Positions 55,784-63,627 of a DNA stretch of 64,000 nt are shown here, piece after piece. The DNA is taken from the NCBI GenBank assembly GCA_963786225.1, contig CAWAYQ010000019.1:62001-126000 (forward strand), written 5' to 3'. The stretch comes from Flaviflagellibacter sp963786225 (lineage in GTDB: Bacteria > Pseudomonadota > Alphaproteobacteria > Rhizobiales > Methylopilaceae). Position 1 is the first letter of the stretch. Each line of letters opens with the position of its first letter. A model generated the notes under the pieces. It saw nothing but the letters and a program-made list of their open reading frames with translations, searched no databases and had not been told where the DNA came from. The translations under genes and the position numbers were made by a program.

Positions 55784-55969
55784 TCAGCGGCGAAGTCCCG
55801 TAGACCTGAACACCGGCGCGGGGATGGCCTCGGCCCCAAGCACGAAGTTCGATGTCTCGGTGTGAATGCGGCGCGGCGAGCCCATCCAGGCATCGACGCG
55901 GCTGCCGGCCTTGGCCGCGAGCCTGCGCGTGAAGCCCTCATATCCTTTGAGCAGGTCAGAGAAGGTCAT
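55784..55969 (-). CDS. Small protein of unknown function
   Basis: 61 residues from ATG 55969 (MTFSDLLKGYEGFTRRLAAKAGSRVDAWMG), preceded at the right spacing by GAGGAGA. The N-terminus is an amphipathic helix; the rest is basic with no recognised domain. Support comes from the ribosome site and a terminator downstream, not from homology. Confidence 0.5.
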   Translation of the reverse strand: MTFSDLLKGYEGFTRRLAAKAGSRVDAWMGSPRRIHTETSNFVLGAEAIPAPVFRSTGLRR

Positions 55970-56268
55970 GCCGTCGTCTCCTCGTTCGGGGCGACGGGAC
56001 ATGGTCGTTCGCGTCGGCCGTGAGAACAGAACGTAGCCGGCCATGCCGGGTTCCATCGCGCCGGCGGGCTGCGCCGCCGGTTATGCGCCCTATAATAAAG
56101 AAGGGCCGTTTTGCTGCCGTGTCGACCGGCCGTTTGGAAACGAGCCGCCCATCGCTCCGCAACTTGAAATTAACTGTCGTTTTTGACGGAATTTTTCGAG
56201 CTATCGTCGATAGTGCGTGCCAAGGCGGCGTGCGGAAACGGCTCTTCGCCCCTTTTGGGGGAAATCAC

Positions 56269-56412
56269 ATGACCTATGCCATGATGTTCCTGCAGTTCCG
56301 CCGCGCTTCGATGCGCATTGCGGAGGCCGTCGAGGCCCACCGCATCCCGTCGAACGCCGATCTCAAGATTCTCGGGCTCAAGGCCCAGATGTTCTCGCGC
56401 AAAACCCACTGA
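56269..56412 (+). CDS. Small basic protein of unknown function
   Basis: 47 residues, starting MTYAMMFLQFRRASMRIAEA. The ATG at 56269 is preceded by TTTTGGGGGAAA, a plausible ribosome site. The product would be one amphipathic helix plus a basic tail. Weakly supported: a short ORF with a ribosome site in a 1.2-kb stretch otherwise free of genes. Confidence 0.4.
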   Translation: MTYAMMFLQFRRASMRIAEAVEAHRIPSNADLKILGLKAQMFSRKTH

Positions 56413-56854
56413 GCCGTCGCGCGGCCCATGCAGCCATCAAGAAGAGATGGCCGTAAAAGCGCGAAAATAGGCTCAAGACCTGTACGGACACCCGCGATTC
56501 GCTGGCTTGCGCGATCGTGACAAAGTGATTCGCACTATAAAAGCCAAGTTGCGAACCCGCCTCACGATTCCCAATCTTGAGGTCTGCGTCTAGCATCCGG
56601 CCTCGCGTGCATTATTCGAGTCATCCGAAGAAAATCGGAAACCGAATCTTCCCCGCCATGCGCTCGTCGGCGCAGATGCTCGGGGTCGATCGACAAAAAA
56701 TTGACGCTGTTGGCGCTTGCTTAACGCAAAATTACCAATCAACATGACAATTGCTGTTGGTACACGCGGATTACGCTTGCCGTGTTCATGAAAGCAGGGT
56801 CAAGGTTTTTGCGTGTGCGTGATTGAGTCGCGAACAACCGCGGAGAAAAAGATT
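56413..56854. other. Intergenic, AT-richer region upstream of the histone-like gene
   Basis: About 440 bp with no gene I can support. It is noticeably richer in A+T than the surroundings and contains TTGACG at 56701, a possible -35 element for the histone-like gene, with no convincing -10 at the right distance. A reverse frame at 56378-56596 has no supporting signal. Confidence 0.5.
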
Positions 56855-57043
56855 ATGGCTACGAAACCTAAGGCTAAGAAGCCTGCTGTTAAGAAGACCG
56901 CCACCAAGAAGCCGGCTGCCAAGAAGAAGCCGGCTGTGAAGCGTGCGGCCGCCAAGACCACGAAGAAGCCGGCTGTGAAGAAGGCTGCCCCCAAGAAGAA
57001 GCCGGCGGCTGCCAAGAAGAAGCCTGCTGCTAAAAAGAAGTAA
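56855..57043 (+). CDS. Lysine-rich histone H1-like DNA-binding protein
   Basis: 62 residues from ATG 56855 (MATKPKAKKPAVKKTATKKP), preceded by GGAG. Composed almost only of Lys, Ala, Pro and Thr in repeated AKK/PAVKK/KKPA units, as in eukaryotic H1 tails and bacterial Hc1-like or AlgR3-like proteins. It should be unstructured, highly basic and bind DNA or RNA nonspecifically, so nucleoid compaction is the likely role. A GTG/ATG extension upstream (from 56813) reads MCVIESRTT and lacks a ribosome site. The repeats make it prone to length variation. Confidence 0.82.
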   Translation: MATKPKAKKPAVKKTATKKPAAKKKPAVKRAAAKTTKKPAVKKAAPKKKPAAAKKKPAAKKK

Positions 57044-57046
57044 GGC

Positions 57047-57514
57047 CTAGCGGCTACGCCGCGGCCATTTCATCGGCCAGCGAACGATCCGCTCCACGAT
57101 CTGATCGGGAGTAAGATTGTCTTCGCTGGCCGAAATGCGTTCCCGGACCGAGACTCCGGCGCGATGCACGCTTTCCGGATCGCCGCTGACCAGCGGATGC
57201 CAGTCCGGAAGATCCTTTCCATCGGCCAGAAGCCTGTAGGCGCAGGTCGACGGCAGCCACTTCAGATCCCTCACCACATCCGGCGTCAGCCGCACGCAAT
57301 CCGGAACCTGGCTTTGCCGGTTCGGATAATCGCGGCACCGGCATGTCGCGCCATCGAGCAAGGTGCAGCCGACATCGGTGTAGTGGATCTTCGCCGTGTC
57401 CTCGTCTTCGAGCTTGACGAGGCAGCAGCGGCCGCAGCCGTCGCACAGCGCCTCCCATTCGGCCGAGGACATCTCCTCCAGACCTTTGTTCTGCCAGTAT
57501 CTGTCAGCAAGCAT
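57047..57514 (-). CDS. YcgN-type cysteine-cluster protein (UPF0260)
   Basis: 155 residues from ATG 57514 (MLADRYWQNKGLEEMSSAEWEALCDGCGRCC). The family cysteine cluster is visible: CDGCGRCCLVKLEDED, then VGCTLLDGATCRCRDYPNRQSQVPDCVRL. It ends WPMKWPRRSR. These proteins probably bind a metal or Fe-S cluster; the precise role is unproven. It converges with the histone-like gene, 3 bp apart, and is divergent from PBP1A. Confidence 0.88.
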   Translation of the reverse strand: MLADRYWQNKGLEEMSSAEWEALCDGCGRCCLVKLEDEDTAKIHYTDVGCTLLDGATCRCRDYPNRQSQVPDCVRLTPDVVRDLKWLPSTCAYRLLADGKDLPDWHPLVSGDPESVHRAGVSVRERISASEDNLTPDQIVERIVRWPMKWPRRSR

Positions 57515-57615
57515 GCCGGTCGGTATCCTCAACGAGCGCGCATGGCTCTTGCGCCGGGCTGCAAGCCGGGTCAAGAGAAGTAAGAATAACGCGCAATCGT
57601 CACGGAGATGTTCGG

Positions 57616-59802
57616 GTGCGCAATCCGTTTTCCGGCGATCAGCTGGCGAAAATAAGAAGAGGTTTGCTGGCCGCCGATTCCGCGATCGATGCCGGCGTTT
57701 ACGCGATCGGCTCCTCTCTGGGTCGCATCTGGACGCGGTTCGTCGGTTTTTCCCAGGATCTGCGGATCCGCACCTGGCGCCGCGCCCTCAACGAGCTGTG
57801 CTCCGAGGCTCTGACCTGGGGCACGCTTGGCGCCATTGCAATGCTGGCGCTTGCCCAGCCCGCATTCCACGCCACGAAAGAAGATTGGCGCAGCCGTGTC
57901 GATCTCGCCGTGACGTTCCAGGATCGCACCGGCGTCGATATCGGCCGCCGCGGCATCCTGCAGACGGACGCGGCCTCGCTGTCCGATATTCCCGATCACA
58001 TGATAAAGGCGGCGATGGCGATCGAGGATCGCCGCTTCTATCAGCATTTCGGCATCGACGTGCTCGGCACGGCCCGCGCGGTGGTCGAAAACGCCCGCGC
58101 CAACACCGTTGTGCAGGGCGGCTCGTCGCTGACGCAACAGCTCGCGAAAAACCTGTTCCTGTCGAACGAGCGTACCCTGGAACGCAAAGTAAAGGAGGCC
58201 TTCCTTGCTTTGTGGCTGGAGAGCAATCTCTCCAAGGACGAAATTCTGAAGCTCTATCTCGACCGCGCCTATCTGGGCGGCGGAACATTCGGCGTCGAAG
58301 CGGCCGCGCAGTTCTATTTCAACAAATCCGCGAAAGCCCTGACGCTTTCGGAGTCCGCCATGCTCGCCGGCATGTTCAAGGCTCCGACGAAATTCGCGCC
58401 GCACATCAATCTGTCGGCCGCTCGCGCGCGCGCCAATGTGGTGCTCGATGCCCTGGTCGAGTCCGGCTTCATGACGGAAGGCCAGGTTCACGCCGCACGC
58501 CTCAACCCCGCAACGCCCGTCAACCGCCAGCGCGGCAACAGTCCGGACTATTATCTCGATTGGGCCTTCGCCGAGGTGAAAAAACTCGCCGATGCCGGCG
58601 AGTTGAAAGGCGCGCGTTCCGTCATCGTCAAAACGCCGCTCGATCCCTCGGTCCAGGCCAAGGCGGAAGAAGCCGTCGAGAACACGCTGCGCCAGTATGG
58701 CAGCCAGTACGGCGTGAAGCAGGCCGCACTCGTTCTGATGGAGCCGCTCGGCGCCGTGCGCGCCATCGTCGGCGGCCGTGACTATGGCGCGAGCCAGTTC
58801 AACCGTGCGACTGACGCCGAACGCCAACCCGGCTCCTCGTTCAAGGTCTACGTCTACACGACGGCGATGATGAACGGCTACAACCCGATGTCGGTCGTGA
58901 CCGACGGGCCGATCTCCGTCGGCAATTGGTCGCCGCAGAACTACGGCCATTCCTATGCCGGGCCGACCACGCTGATGAATGCGCTGGCCCGGTCCTACAA
59001 CACGGTCCCCGTCCGTCTCGGCCGCGCGCTCGGCCTCGACAAGGTTGTACAGACAGCCGTGTCGATGGGCGTCCGCACTCCGCTCCGCATCAACCGCGCG
59101 CTTGCGCTCGGCACGTCGGAGGTCACGGTTCTCGATCAGGCGACCGGTTATTCGACGCTTGCCAACGGCGGTTTCAAGATCGCCCCCTACGCGGCGGTCG
59201 AGATTTCCGACCATCTCGGCAATGTGATCTGGAGCCACGAGAAGAACGCTCCCCGCCCCGAACGCACGATCCCGCCGCAAGCCGTCGCCGACATGAACAA
59301 GCTTCTGGTCAACGTCGTCGAAAACGGGACCGGGCGCCGCGCGATCCTTCCGGGCCTCACGGTCGGCGGCAAGACAGGCACCAGCCAGGATTATCGCGAC
59401 GCCTGGTTCATCGGCTTTACCGGCGATCTCACCTGCGCGGTGTGGTTCGGTAACGACGACTTCACCGGGACACGCAACATGACGGGCGGCAGCCTTCCCG
59501 CGATGGCGTTCAACGAAGTCATGACCGTGGCGCAGGCGGGCGTGGATCCGAAGCCGATCCCCGGCATCGCGCCGCGCGGCGGCGGTGCATCCCTACCGGT
59601 CGCGGCCAATACCTCCGATACTCCGGACGCGGGCCAGAGCGGACGCCTGCCGCGCCGCGCCGCCGTCGTGCTCGACGAGATTCACACGTTGATGATACGC
59701 GCCTCCGGCGCGACCGCAGGCGTCGCGCCCGAAAGACGCGCCGAGGCCCCCGGCAGTGGACCTGTTACATCCGCTATGTTCGGGGGCCGTGGGCTCGAAT
59801 AG
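57616..59802 (+). CDS. Penicillin-binding protein 1A-type transglycosylase/transpeptidase
   Basis: 728 residues, intact, from GTG 57616. An N-terminal membrane helix (LGAIAMLALAQPAF) precedes the GT51 transglycosylase domain with the catalytic Glu in MAIEDRRFYQHFGIDVLG and GGSSLTQQLAKNLFLSNERTLERKVKEAFLALWLE. The transpeptidase domain has SxxK in QPGSSFKVYVYTTAMM, SxN in LARSYNTVPVRL and KTG in VGGKTGTSQDYRDAWFIGF. It polymerises and crosslinks peptidoglycan at the periplasmic face. Confidence 0.93.
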   Translation: MRNPFSGDQLAKIRRGLLAADSAIDAGVYAIGSSLGRIWTRFVGFSQDLRIRTWRRALNELCSEALTWGTLGAIAMLALAQPAFHATKEDWRSRVDLAVTFQDRTGVDIGRRGILQTDAASLSDIPDHMIKAAMAIEDRRFYQHFGIDVLGTARAVVENARANTVVQGGSSLTQQLAKNLFLSNERTLERKVKEAFLALWLESNLSKDEILKLYLDRAYLGGGTFGVEAAAQFYFNKSAKALTLSESAMLAGMFKAPTKFAPHINLSAARARANVVLDALVESGFMTEGQVHAARLNPATPVNRQRGNSPDYYLDWAFAEVKKLADAGELKGARSVIVKTPLDPSVQAKAEEAVENTLRQYGSQYGVKQAALVLMEPLGAVRAIVGGRDYGASQFNRATDAERQPGSSFKVYVYTTAMMNGYNPMSVVTDGPISVGNWSPQNYGHSYAGPTTLMNALARSYNTVPVRLGRALGLDKVVQTAVSMGVRTPLRINRALALGTSEVTVLDQATGYSTLANGGFKIAPYAAVEISDHLGNVIWSHEKNAPRPERTIPPQAVADMNKLLVNVVENGTGRRAILPGLTVGGKTGTSQDYRDAWFIGFTGDLTCAVWFGNDDFTGTRNMTGGSLPAMAFNEVMTVAQAGVDPKPIPGIAPRGGGASLPVAANTSDTPDAGQSGRLPRRAAVVLDEIHTLMIRASGATAGVAPERRAEAPGSGPVTSAMFGGRGLE

Positions 59803-59844
59803 AATTGTCCCGGCGGCGCTCGCTGCCACCAACCGGTCTCTCCT

Positions 59845-60426
59845 GTGCGGCTCATCTTCCAGCTTTTGGTTATCTGCGTGCTCGCGGCCGGCGTCGGCCT
59901 CGGCCTGACGTCTCTCGCGGTACGCCACCCGCCGATGATCGACGTCATCGAGGACGGGCCCTGGGTCGCCGTGGCTCACGAGGGCGCGCCCGAGGTCGAC
60001 GCATACGCGCTCGCCGCGCTCGCCCATCGCGGCGAGGCGCCGCTCGCCATCGCCGACGGCCTCTCGTTCCGGGCCAAGGAAGATGAAGACGGCAATCCCC
60101 TCACCGGCGCATGCAGTTATGTCATCTCCGGTGTGGTCCCTCCGGTGCGCGCGTGGTCGCTCGCAGCCTTCGACATCGAGGGCCACCCCTTCCCCAATCC
60201 GGCACAGCGTTTCGGATATTCCAATGCCGACGTCATGCGTGACGCGGCAGGCGCCGTTCAAATCACCTTGTCGTCGACCGTGCGGCCAGGCGATTGGATA
60301 CCCGTCGCGCCGGATGCCGCGATCGTTCTCGTCCTTCGTCTCTACGACACCACCGCTGCGGCGATCTCCGGCGGCCGCAGCGCACCCGACCTTCCCACGA
60401 TCAAACGGATCGGGTGCCGCTCATGA
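59845..60426 (+). CDS. DUF1214 domain protein
   Basis: 193 residues from a GTG start, with an N-terminal membrane or signal helix (LIFQLLVICVLAAGVGLGLTSLAV). The rest matches the DUF1214 beta-domain: YVISGVVPPVRAWSLAAFDIEG, AQRFGYSNADVMRDAAGAVQITLSS and GDWIPVAPDAAIVLVLRLYD. Its stop overlaps the next gene (ATGA). DUF1214 and DUF1254 often occur fused in one large protein; here they are two small, membrane-anchored neighbours, which probably form a complex. Function unknown. Confidence 0.85.
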   Translation: MRLIFQLLVICVLAAGVGLGLTSLAVRHPPMIDVIEDGPWVAVAHEGAPEVDAYALAALAHRGEAPLAIADGLSFRAKEDEDGNPLTGACSYVISGVVPPVRAWSLAAFDIEGHPFPNPAQRFGYSNADVMRDAAGAVQITLSSTVRPGDWIPVAPDAAIVLVLRLYDTTAAAISGGRSAPDLPTIKRIGCRS

Positions 60427-60953
60427 GATGGCCGTTCTTCCTCGCGAGCGGCGTGCTGATCGGCTTTGTCCTGCACATCGTCTCGCTTCTCGCCGTGCCG
60501 GTGCTCGCGCCGCGTGACGTCTATAACCGCCTGCGCGGGCTCGGCGCTGAGAACACGCCCATTCTGCTCGATGCGTCGGATCCGGCCAAAGGCCTTCCCT
60601 TCCTCGATCCGGCCTTCGTTCATCTCGCCTGCCGGTTCAATCTGTCCGCCGGGCCGGTGAGCCTGCGCGTGCCGCTCGCAAGCCCCTATGTGTCGATGTC
60701 GTTTCACAGCCGCGACGGCACGGCGTTCTTCTCGCTGAACGACCGCTCCGCACTCGGCACCGTGCTCGATGCGGAAATGCGCGACGAGAATGATGAGGCG
60801 TCAAAGGCTCTGCCCCTCGGGGCGGGCACGATTTCCGTCACGTCTCCGGGCGATATCGGCTTTGTCCTCGTGCGGGCCTTCGCGCCGTCGCCGAGCGGGG
60901 TCGCGGCGCTGAAGGAAGGACTCTCGAAGACCGTGTGCGCGCCGCGCGGTTGA
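60423..60953 (+). CDS. DUF1254 domain protein
   Basis: 176 residues. A membrane helix (FFLASGVLIGFVLHIVSLLAVPVLA) precedes a domain with RDVYNRLRGLGAENTPILLDASDP, FVHLACRFNLSAGPVSLRVPLASPYVSMSFHSRDGTAFFSLND and the tail GDIGFVLVRAFAP, consistent with DUF1254. It partners with the overlapping DUF1214 gene and lies 5 bp from the converging lipoprotein gene. Confidence 0.82.
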   Translation: MRWPFFLASGVLIGFVLHIVSLLAVPVLAPRDVYNRLRGLGAENTPILLDASDPAKGLPFLDPAFVHLACRFNLSAGPVSLRVPLASPYVSMSFHSRDGTAFFSLNDRSALGTVLDAEMRDENDEASKALPLGAGTISVTSPGDIGFVLVRAFAPSPSGVAALKEGLSKTVCAPRG

Positions 60954-60957
60954 TCGT

Positions 60958-61692
60958 CTATTTGCCGTAGACGGCGAATTGCTGCGGCGGCGGACCGAGC
61001 ACGCCGAGTTCGGCTTCGAGCGCCAGAAGCTCGCGCTCCGCACCGATGGCCGCATCGTCCGGCGTCTCGATGACGAGGCGCTCGAGCGCGTAGCGATAAA
61101 TGCCGGCGCGCTCGCGCATGCTCTTCTGCACCGTCCAGATGAGCAGTCCGTTTTCCTCGACACGGCCGAGCGCGTTTGCGAGTTCTTCCGGCGTCAGGTC
61201 CATCGTCCGGGCGAGGCTGCGTTCGCGCACGCGGTCGTAATCGGCGACGAGGTTCGCCACCTCGACGAAAAGCGGGAACCGCACCCGGTCGTTGCGTATA
61301 TCCATCTCAAGCCGTGCAAAGCGGGCGCCGCTCGACCGGAAATCCTGGGACAGCAGCTTTGCGACGTAATTCCCGCGCTCCGGCACGGTCTCCTCGACCG
61401 AAATGATACGCGTGCGGCGCATCTCGGCGAGCCAGCGGTTGAAGAACTGCCGCTCGAGCTGCGGCATCAGCAGCGACCAGGACCGGTCGCGCAGCTCACG
61501 TTCGTAATCGGTGTAACGGAAATCGGAGACCGGCTCGCCGCGATGTTTCGCGCCCATCCTGCCGAAGAACGGGAGCACATCCTCGTGGATGACGGACGGG
61601 CGCGGCCGCTCGAAATCGCCGAGCGCGGGCGCGCAAGCACCCAGCCCTGCCGCGAGCGCGCACGCCAGTAACGCCTTCGATATGATCCTCAG
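60958..61692 (-). CDS. Lipoprotein of unknown function with a CTG start coupled to a small ORF
   Basis: About 244 residues. The lipoprotein signal reads RIISKALLACALAAGLGAC, with the lipobox LGAC. No ATG, GTG or TTG occurs near it in frame; the codon at the expected place is CTG (61690-61692), overlapping the stop of the small ORF upstream as CTGA. Either CTG is the real coupled start or an ATGA was miscalled. The mature part is helical and charged (FNRWLAEMRRTRIISVEET, SLARTMDLTPEELANALG). Envelope-anchored; no domain recognised. Confidence 0.75.
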   Translation of the reverse strand: MRIISKALLACALAAGLGACAPALGDFERPRPSVIHEDVLPFFGRMGAKHRGEPVSDFRYTDYERELRDRSWSLLMPQLERQFFNRWLAEMRRTRIISVEETVPERGNYVAKLLSQDFRSSGARFARLEMDIRNDRVRFPLFVEVANLVADYDRVRERSLARTMDLTPEELANALGRVEENGLLIWTVQKSMRERAGIYRYALERLVIETPDDAAIGAERELLALEAELGVLGPPPQQFAVYGK

Positions 61693-61799
61693 GTGCGCCG
61701 CCGCGATCTGACGCGGCGGCCCCGCTTCCGTTCGTCCGGCTTCTCCGCCCCGTCCGTACGATCGTAGCGAATGCCGGTGAACAGCAGCAGCTTTCCCAT
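61689..61799 (-). CDS. Small basic ORF upstream of the lipoprotein gene
   Basis: 36 residues, MGKLLLFTGIRYDRTDG followed by a Lys/Arg-rich tail ending RSRRRT. I recall very similar tiny proteins (start MGKLLLFTGVRYER) in many alphaproteobacteria, which supports a real gene. It is translationally coupled to the lipoprotein through the CTGA overlap. The basic tail suggests nucleic-acid binding; function unknown. Confidence 0.6.
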   Translation of the reverse strand: MGKLLLFTGIRYDRTDGAEKPDERKRGRRVRSRRRT

Positions 61800-61959
61800 T
61801 TCGGCGGACGGCGCCGTGGCGCGCGATCCGTGAAGCGAGGGTTGAAACGTCAATAAGGTTCCCATCGGTTTTCTCCGCGTTGGGCACGCGTCCCAGCGAG
61901 GCCATAGGTGAGGTTCCGTCTCTGGAATTCGCCTGAGATCGATTAGGAAAGCAGTAAGG

Positions 61960-61974
61960 TTAATCGTTCGTTAG
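61960..61974. promoter_or_regulatory. CtrA-like binding site
   Basis: TTAA-TCGTTCG-TTAG: one mismatch from the alphaproteobacterial CtrA consensus TTAA-N7-TTAA, with exact 7-bp spacing. It lies in the intergenic region upstream of the DUF2336 gene. Confidence 0.45.
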
Positions 61975-62068
61975 CAACCCTGGGTTCACCCCTTGCTTCA
62001 AACGTGAGGGTTATCGCGCGAGGCCTTTGCGCCACACCACCAATGTTGGGCAAGGGTTTGGCCCAGGG

Positions 62069-62083
62069 TTAACGAAACGCTAA
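62069..62083. promoter_or_regulatory. Second CtrA-like binding site
   Basis: TTAA-CGAAACG-CTAA, also with 7-bp spacing and one mismatch, 44 bp before the DUF2336 start codon. Confidence 0.4.
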
Positions 62084-62126
62084 GACGCACGCGTTAGCGT
62101 CGGGGTATCGCCGGGGCAATATTTCA

Positions 62127-63240
62127 GTGACCGAGAACCATTTCCGATTTCTTGGCCTGCAGCGGCTGGCGAACGACCGCGGCCTCGATGTGCGCGCGAC
62201 AGTGCTGCGCGTCGCGACCGACCTGTTCTGCCAGACCCGTGCCCACTCTCCCTCCGATGTTGCGCGCTACACCGATCTCGCTCTGGCACTGCTTGAAACC
62301 GCCGACGCCGCGACCCGCAAGCGCCGTCGCCGAAAAGCTCGCCGGGATTCCGCACGCGCCGGAACGCCTGCTGCGCTGCTTTCTCGACGATCCGGACGTG
62401 AGCGTCGCGGGCGCGATCCTGTCGCACTCTCCCGCCCTGAAGCTCGAAAATCTAGCGGACTTCCTTGCCGATTGCGGTCCGGGCGAAGCGGCCGCCGTTG
62501 CGCGGCGTAAGGACATTGACGCTCAAACGATCCGTCTTCTCGCGGGGCACCCTCACCTTCTCGTCGCCGAGGCGCTGCTTGAGAACACCGACATGGATCT
62601 CGACGCCAATGCGGTCGCTCTTCTTGTCGCCAAGGCCGAAGAGCACCCCGGTCTCGCGGCGCTTCTGTTCGCCCATCCCAATGTGCATCCCGCCGATCTG
62701 ACGCCGCTCTATCAGATGGCCCCGGCGAAGATGCGCGCGAACATTCGCGCCGCTCTGGAAGAGCGCACATCCCAGCCCGCTCCGCCCGTCCCGATCGAGG
62801 CCGTTTCGGCTCTCAACGATGCCGTGATCGCCGCGGACCGGGAGCGGATCGCCGCCTCACTCGGCAAGGCCCTTCAGCTCGATCCCGACGGCATGGGCCG
62901 CGTGCTCGACGATCCGACAGGAGAAGTCTTCGCGCTCGCGCTGCTCGCCGCCGGCATCAAGCGCGCGCCCGCGATCAACCTGCTTCTCATTACCGCTTTG
63001 CCGGAGGTACGCACTTCGGTCGAACGCATTTTCGCGGCCGCCGATGTGCACGACGCCACGTCCCGCCGCGTCGCGCGCACAATCGTTGCGGCGGTCGCCG
63101 GCGAGCGCCGCACGGCGGCGGCGGTGTTCGAACCGCACATGCACCCGTCCGGTACGCCGCAACGCACCGCCGGCGCCCGCCGCAAGCCTTTCGTGCAACA
63201 GCAGGCGAACCGCCGTCCCGACATTGTCGGAAAGAGATAA
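62127..63240 (+). CDS. DUF2336 domain protein (one frameshift)
   Basis: About 371 residues from a GTG at 62127 (MTENHFRFLGLQRLANDRGLDVRATVLRVATDLFCQTRA). The frame changes near 62325, joining LALLETADAATRK to AVAEKLAGIPHAPERLLRCFLDDPDVSVAGAILSHSP. The helical repeat pattern, with phrases such as LLAGHPHLLVAEALLEN and LAALLFAHPNV, is the DUF2336 (HEAT-like, alphaproteobacteria-specific) family. Cytoplasmic, with no enzyme motif. CtrA-like sites upstream suggest cell-cycle control, which is inference. Confidence 0.82.
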
Positions 63241-63576
63241 TCAGGCGAGTTCGAGGAAATGCCGCCCGTCGCGGTCCTCGACTTCCACGACCCAGAGGTC
63301 GGGATCGAACTTCTGTTCCCGCGCCAGGCGTTCGCTGACCGCGAGAGCGTCGCTGATGTTCTCGACCGGCACGAACAGGCGGTCGCGGACATCGTCATCC
63401 GGGATAAGCGATTGCGGCGCCTGTGCGAACAGAGTGCGCCTGGCGTCGAGATGATCGACCACAACGAAGATGGCGCCCGCCTCGCTCGCCCCGCGCCGCC
63501 GGACGACGGCATAGGCTCCCTCGATATGGCAGCGCCGCAGATAGGCGGCGACCCACATGGTCGATGTCAGGCGCAT
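63241..63576 (-). CDS. DUF1491 family protein
   Basis: 111 residues from ATG 63576 (MRLTSTMWVAAYLRRCHIEGAYAVVRRRG). The blocks AGAIFVVVDHLD, RLFVPVEN and KFDPDLWVVEVEDRDGRHFLE are typical of DUF1491, a small soluble protein of unknown function conserved in Rhizobiales. It converges directly with the DUF2336 gene. Confidence 0.88.
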   Translation of the reverse strand: MRLTSTMWVAAYLRRCHIEGAYAVVRRRGASEAGAIFVVVDHLDARRTLFAQAPQSLIPDDDVRDRLFVPVENISDALAVSERLAREQKFDPDLWVVEVEDRDGRHFLELA

Positions 63577-63627
63577 GAGCCAACATGGCGTGCCGGTGCG
63601 CGCGCGTCCATCAGTGACGAGCTCTGA

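Larger units (their letters stand above)
61800..62126. other. Intergenic regulatory region
   Basis: About 330 bp between divergent transcription units, with no gene I can support. It is unusually rich in GTTAAC/TTAG-type sequence and contains two CtrA-like sites listed separately. Confidence 0.55.

Noticed and set aside
56378..56596. Reverse 72-codon ORF upstream of the histone-like gene
   Set aside because: No ribosome site, overlaps the better-supported forward small ORF, and has no recognised content.
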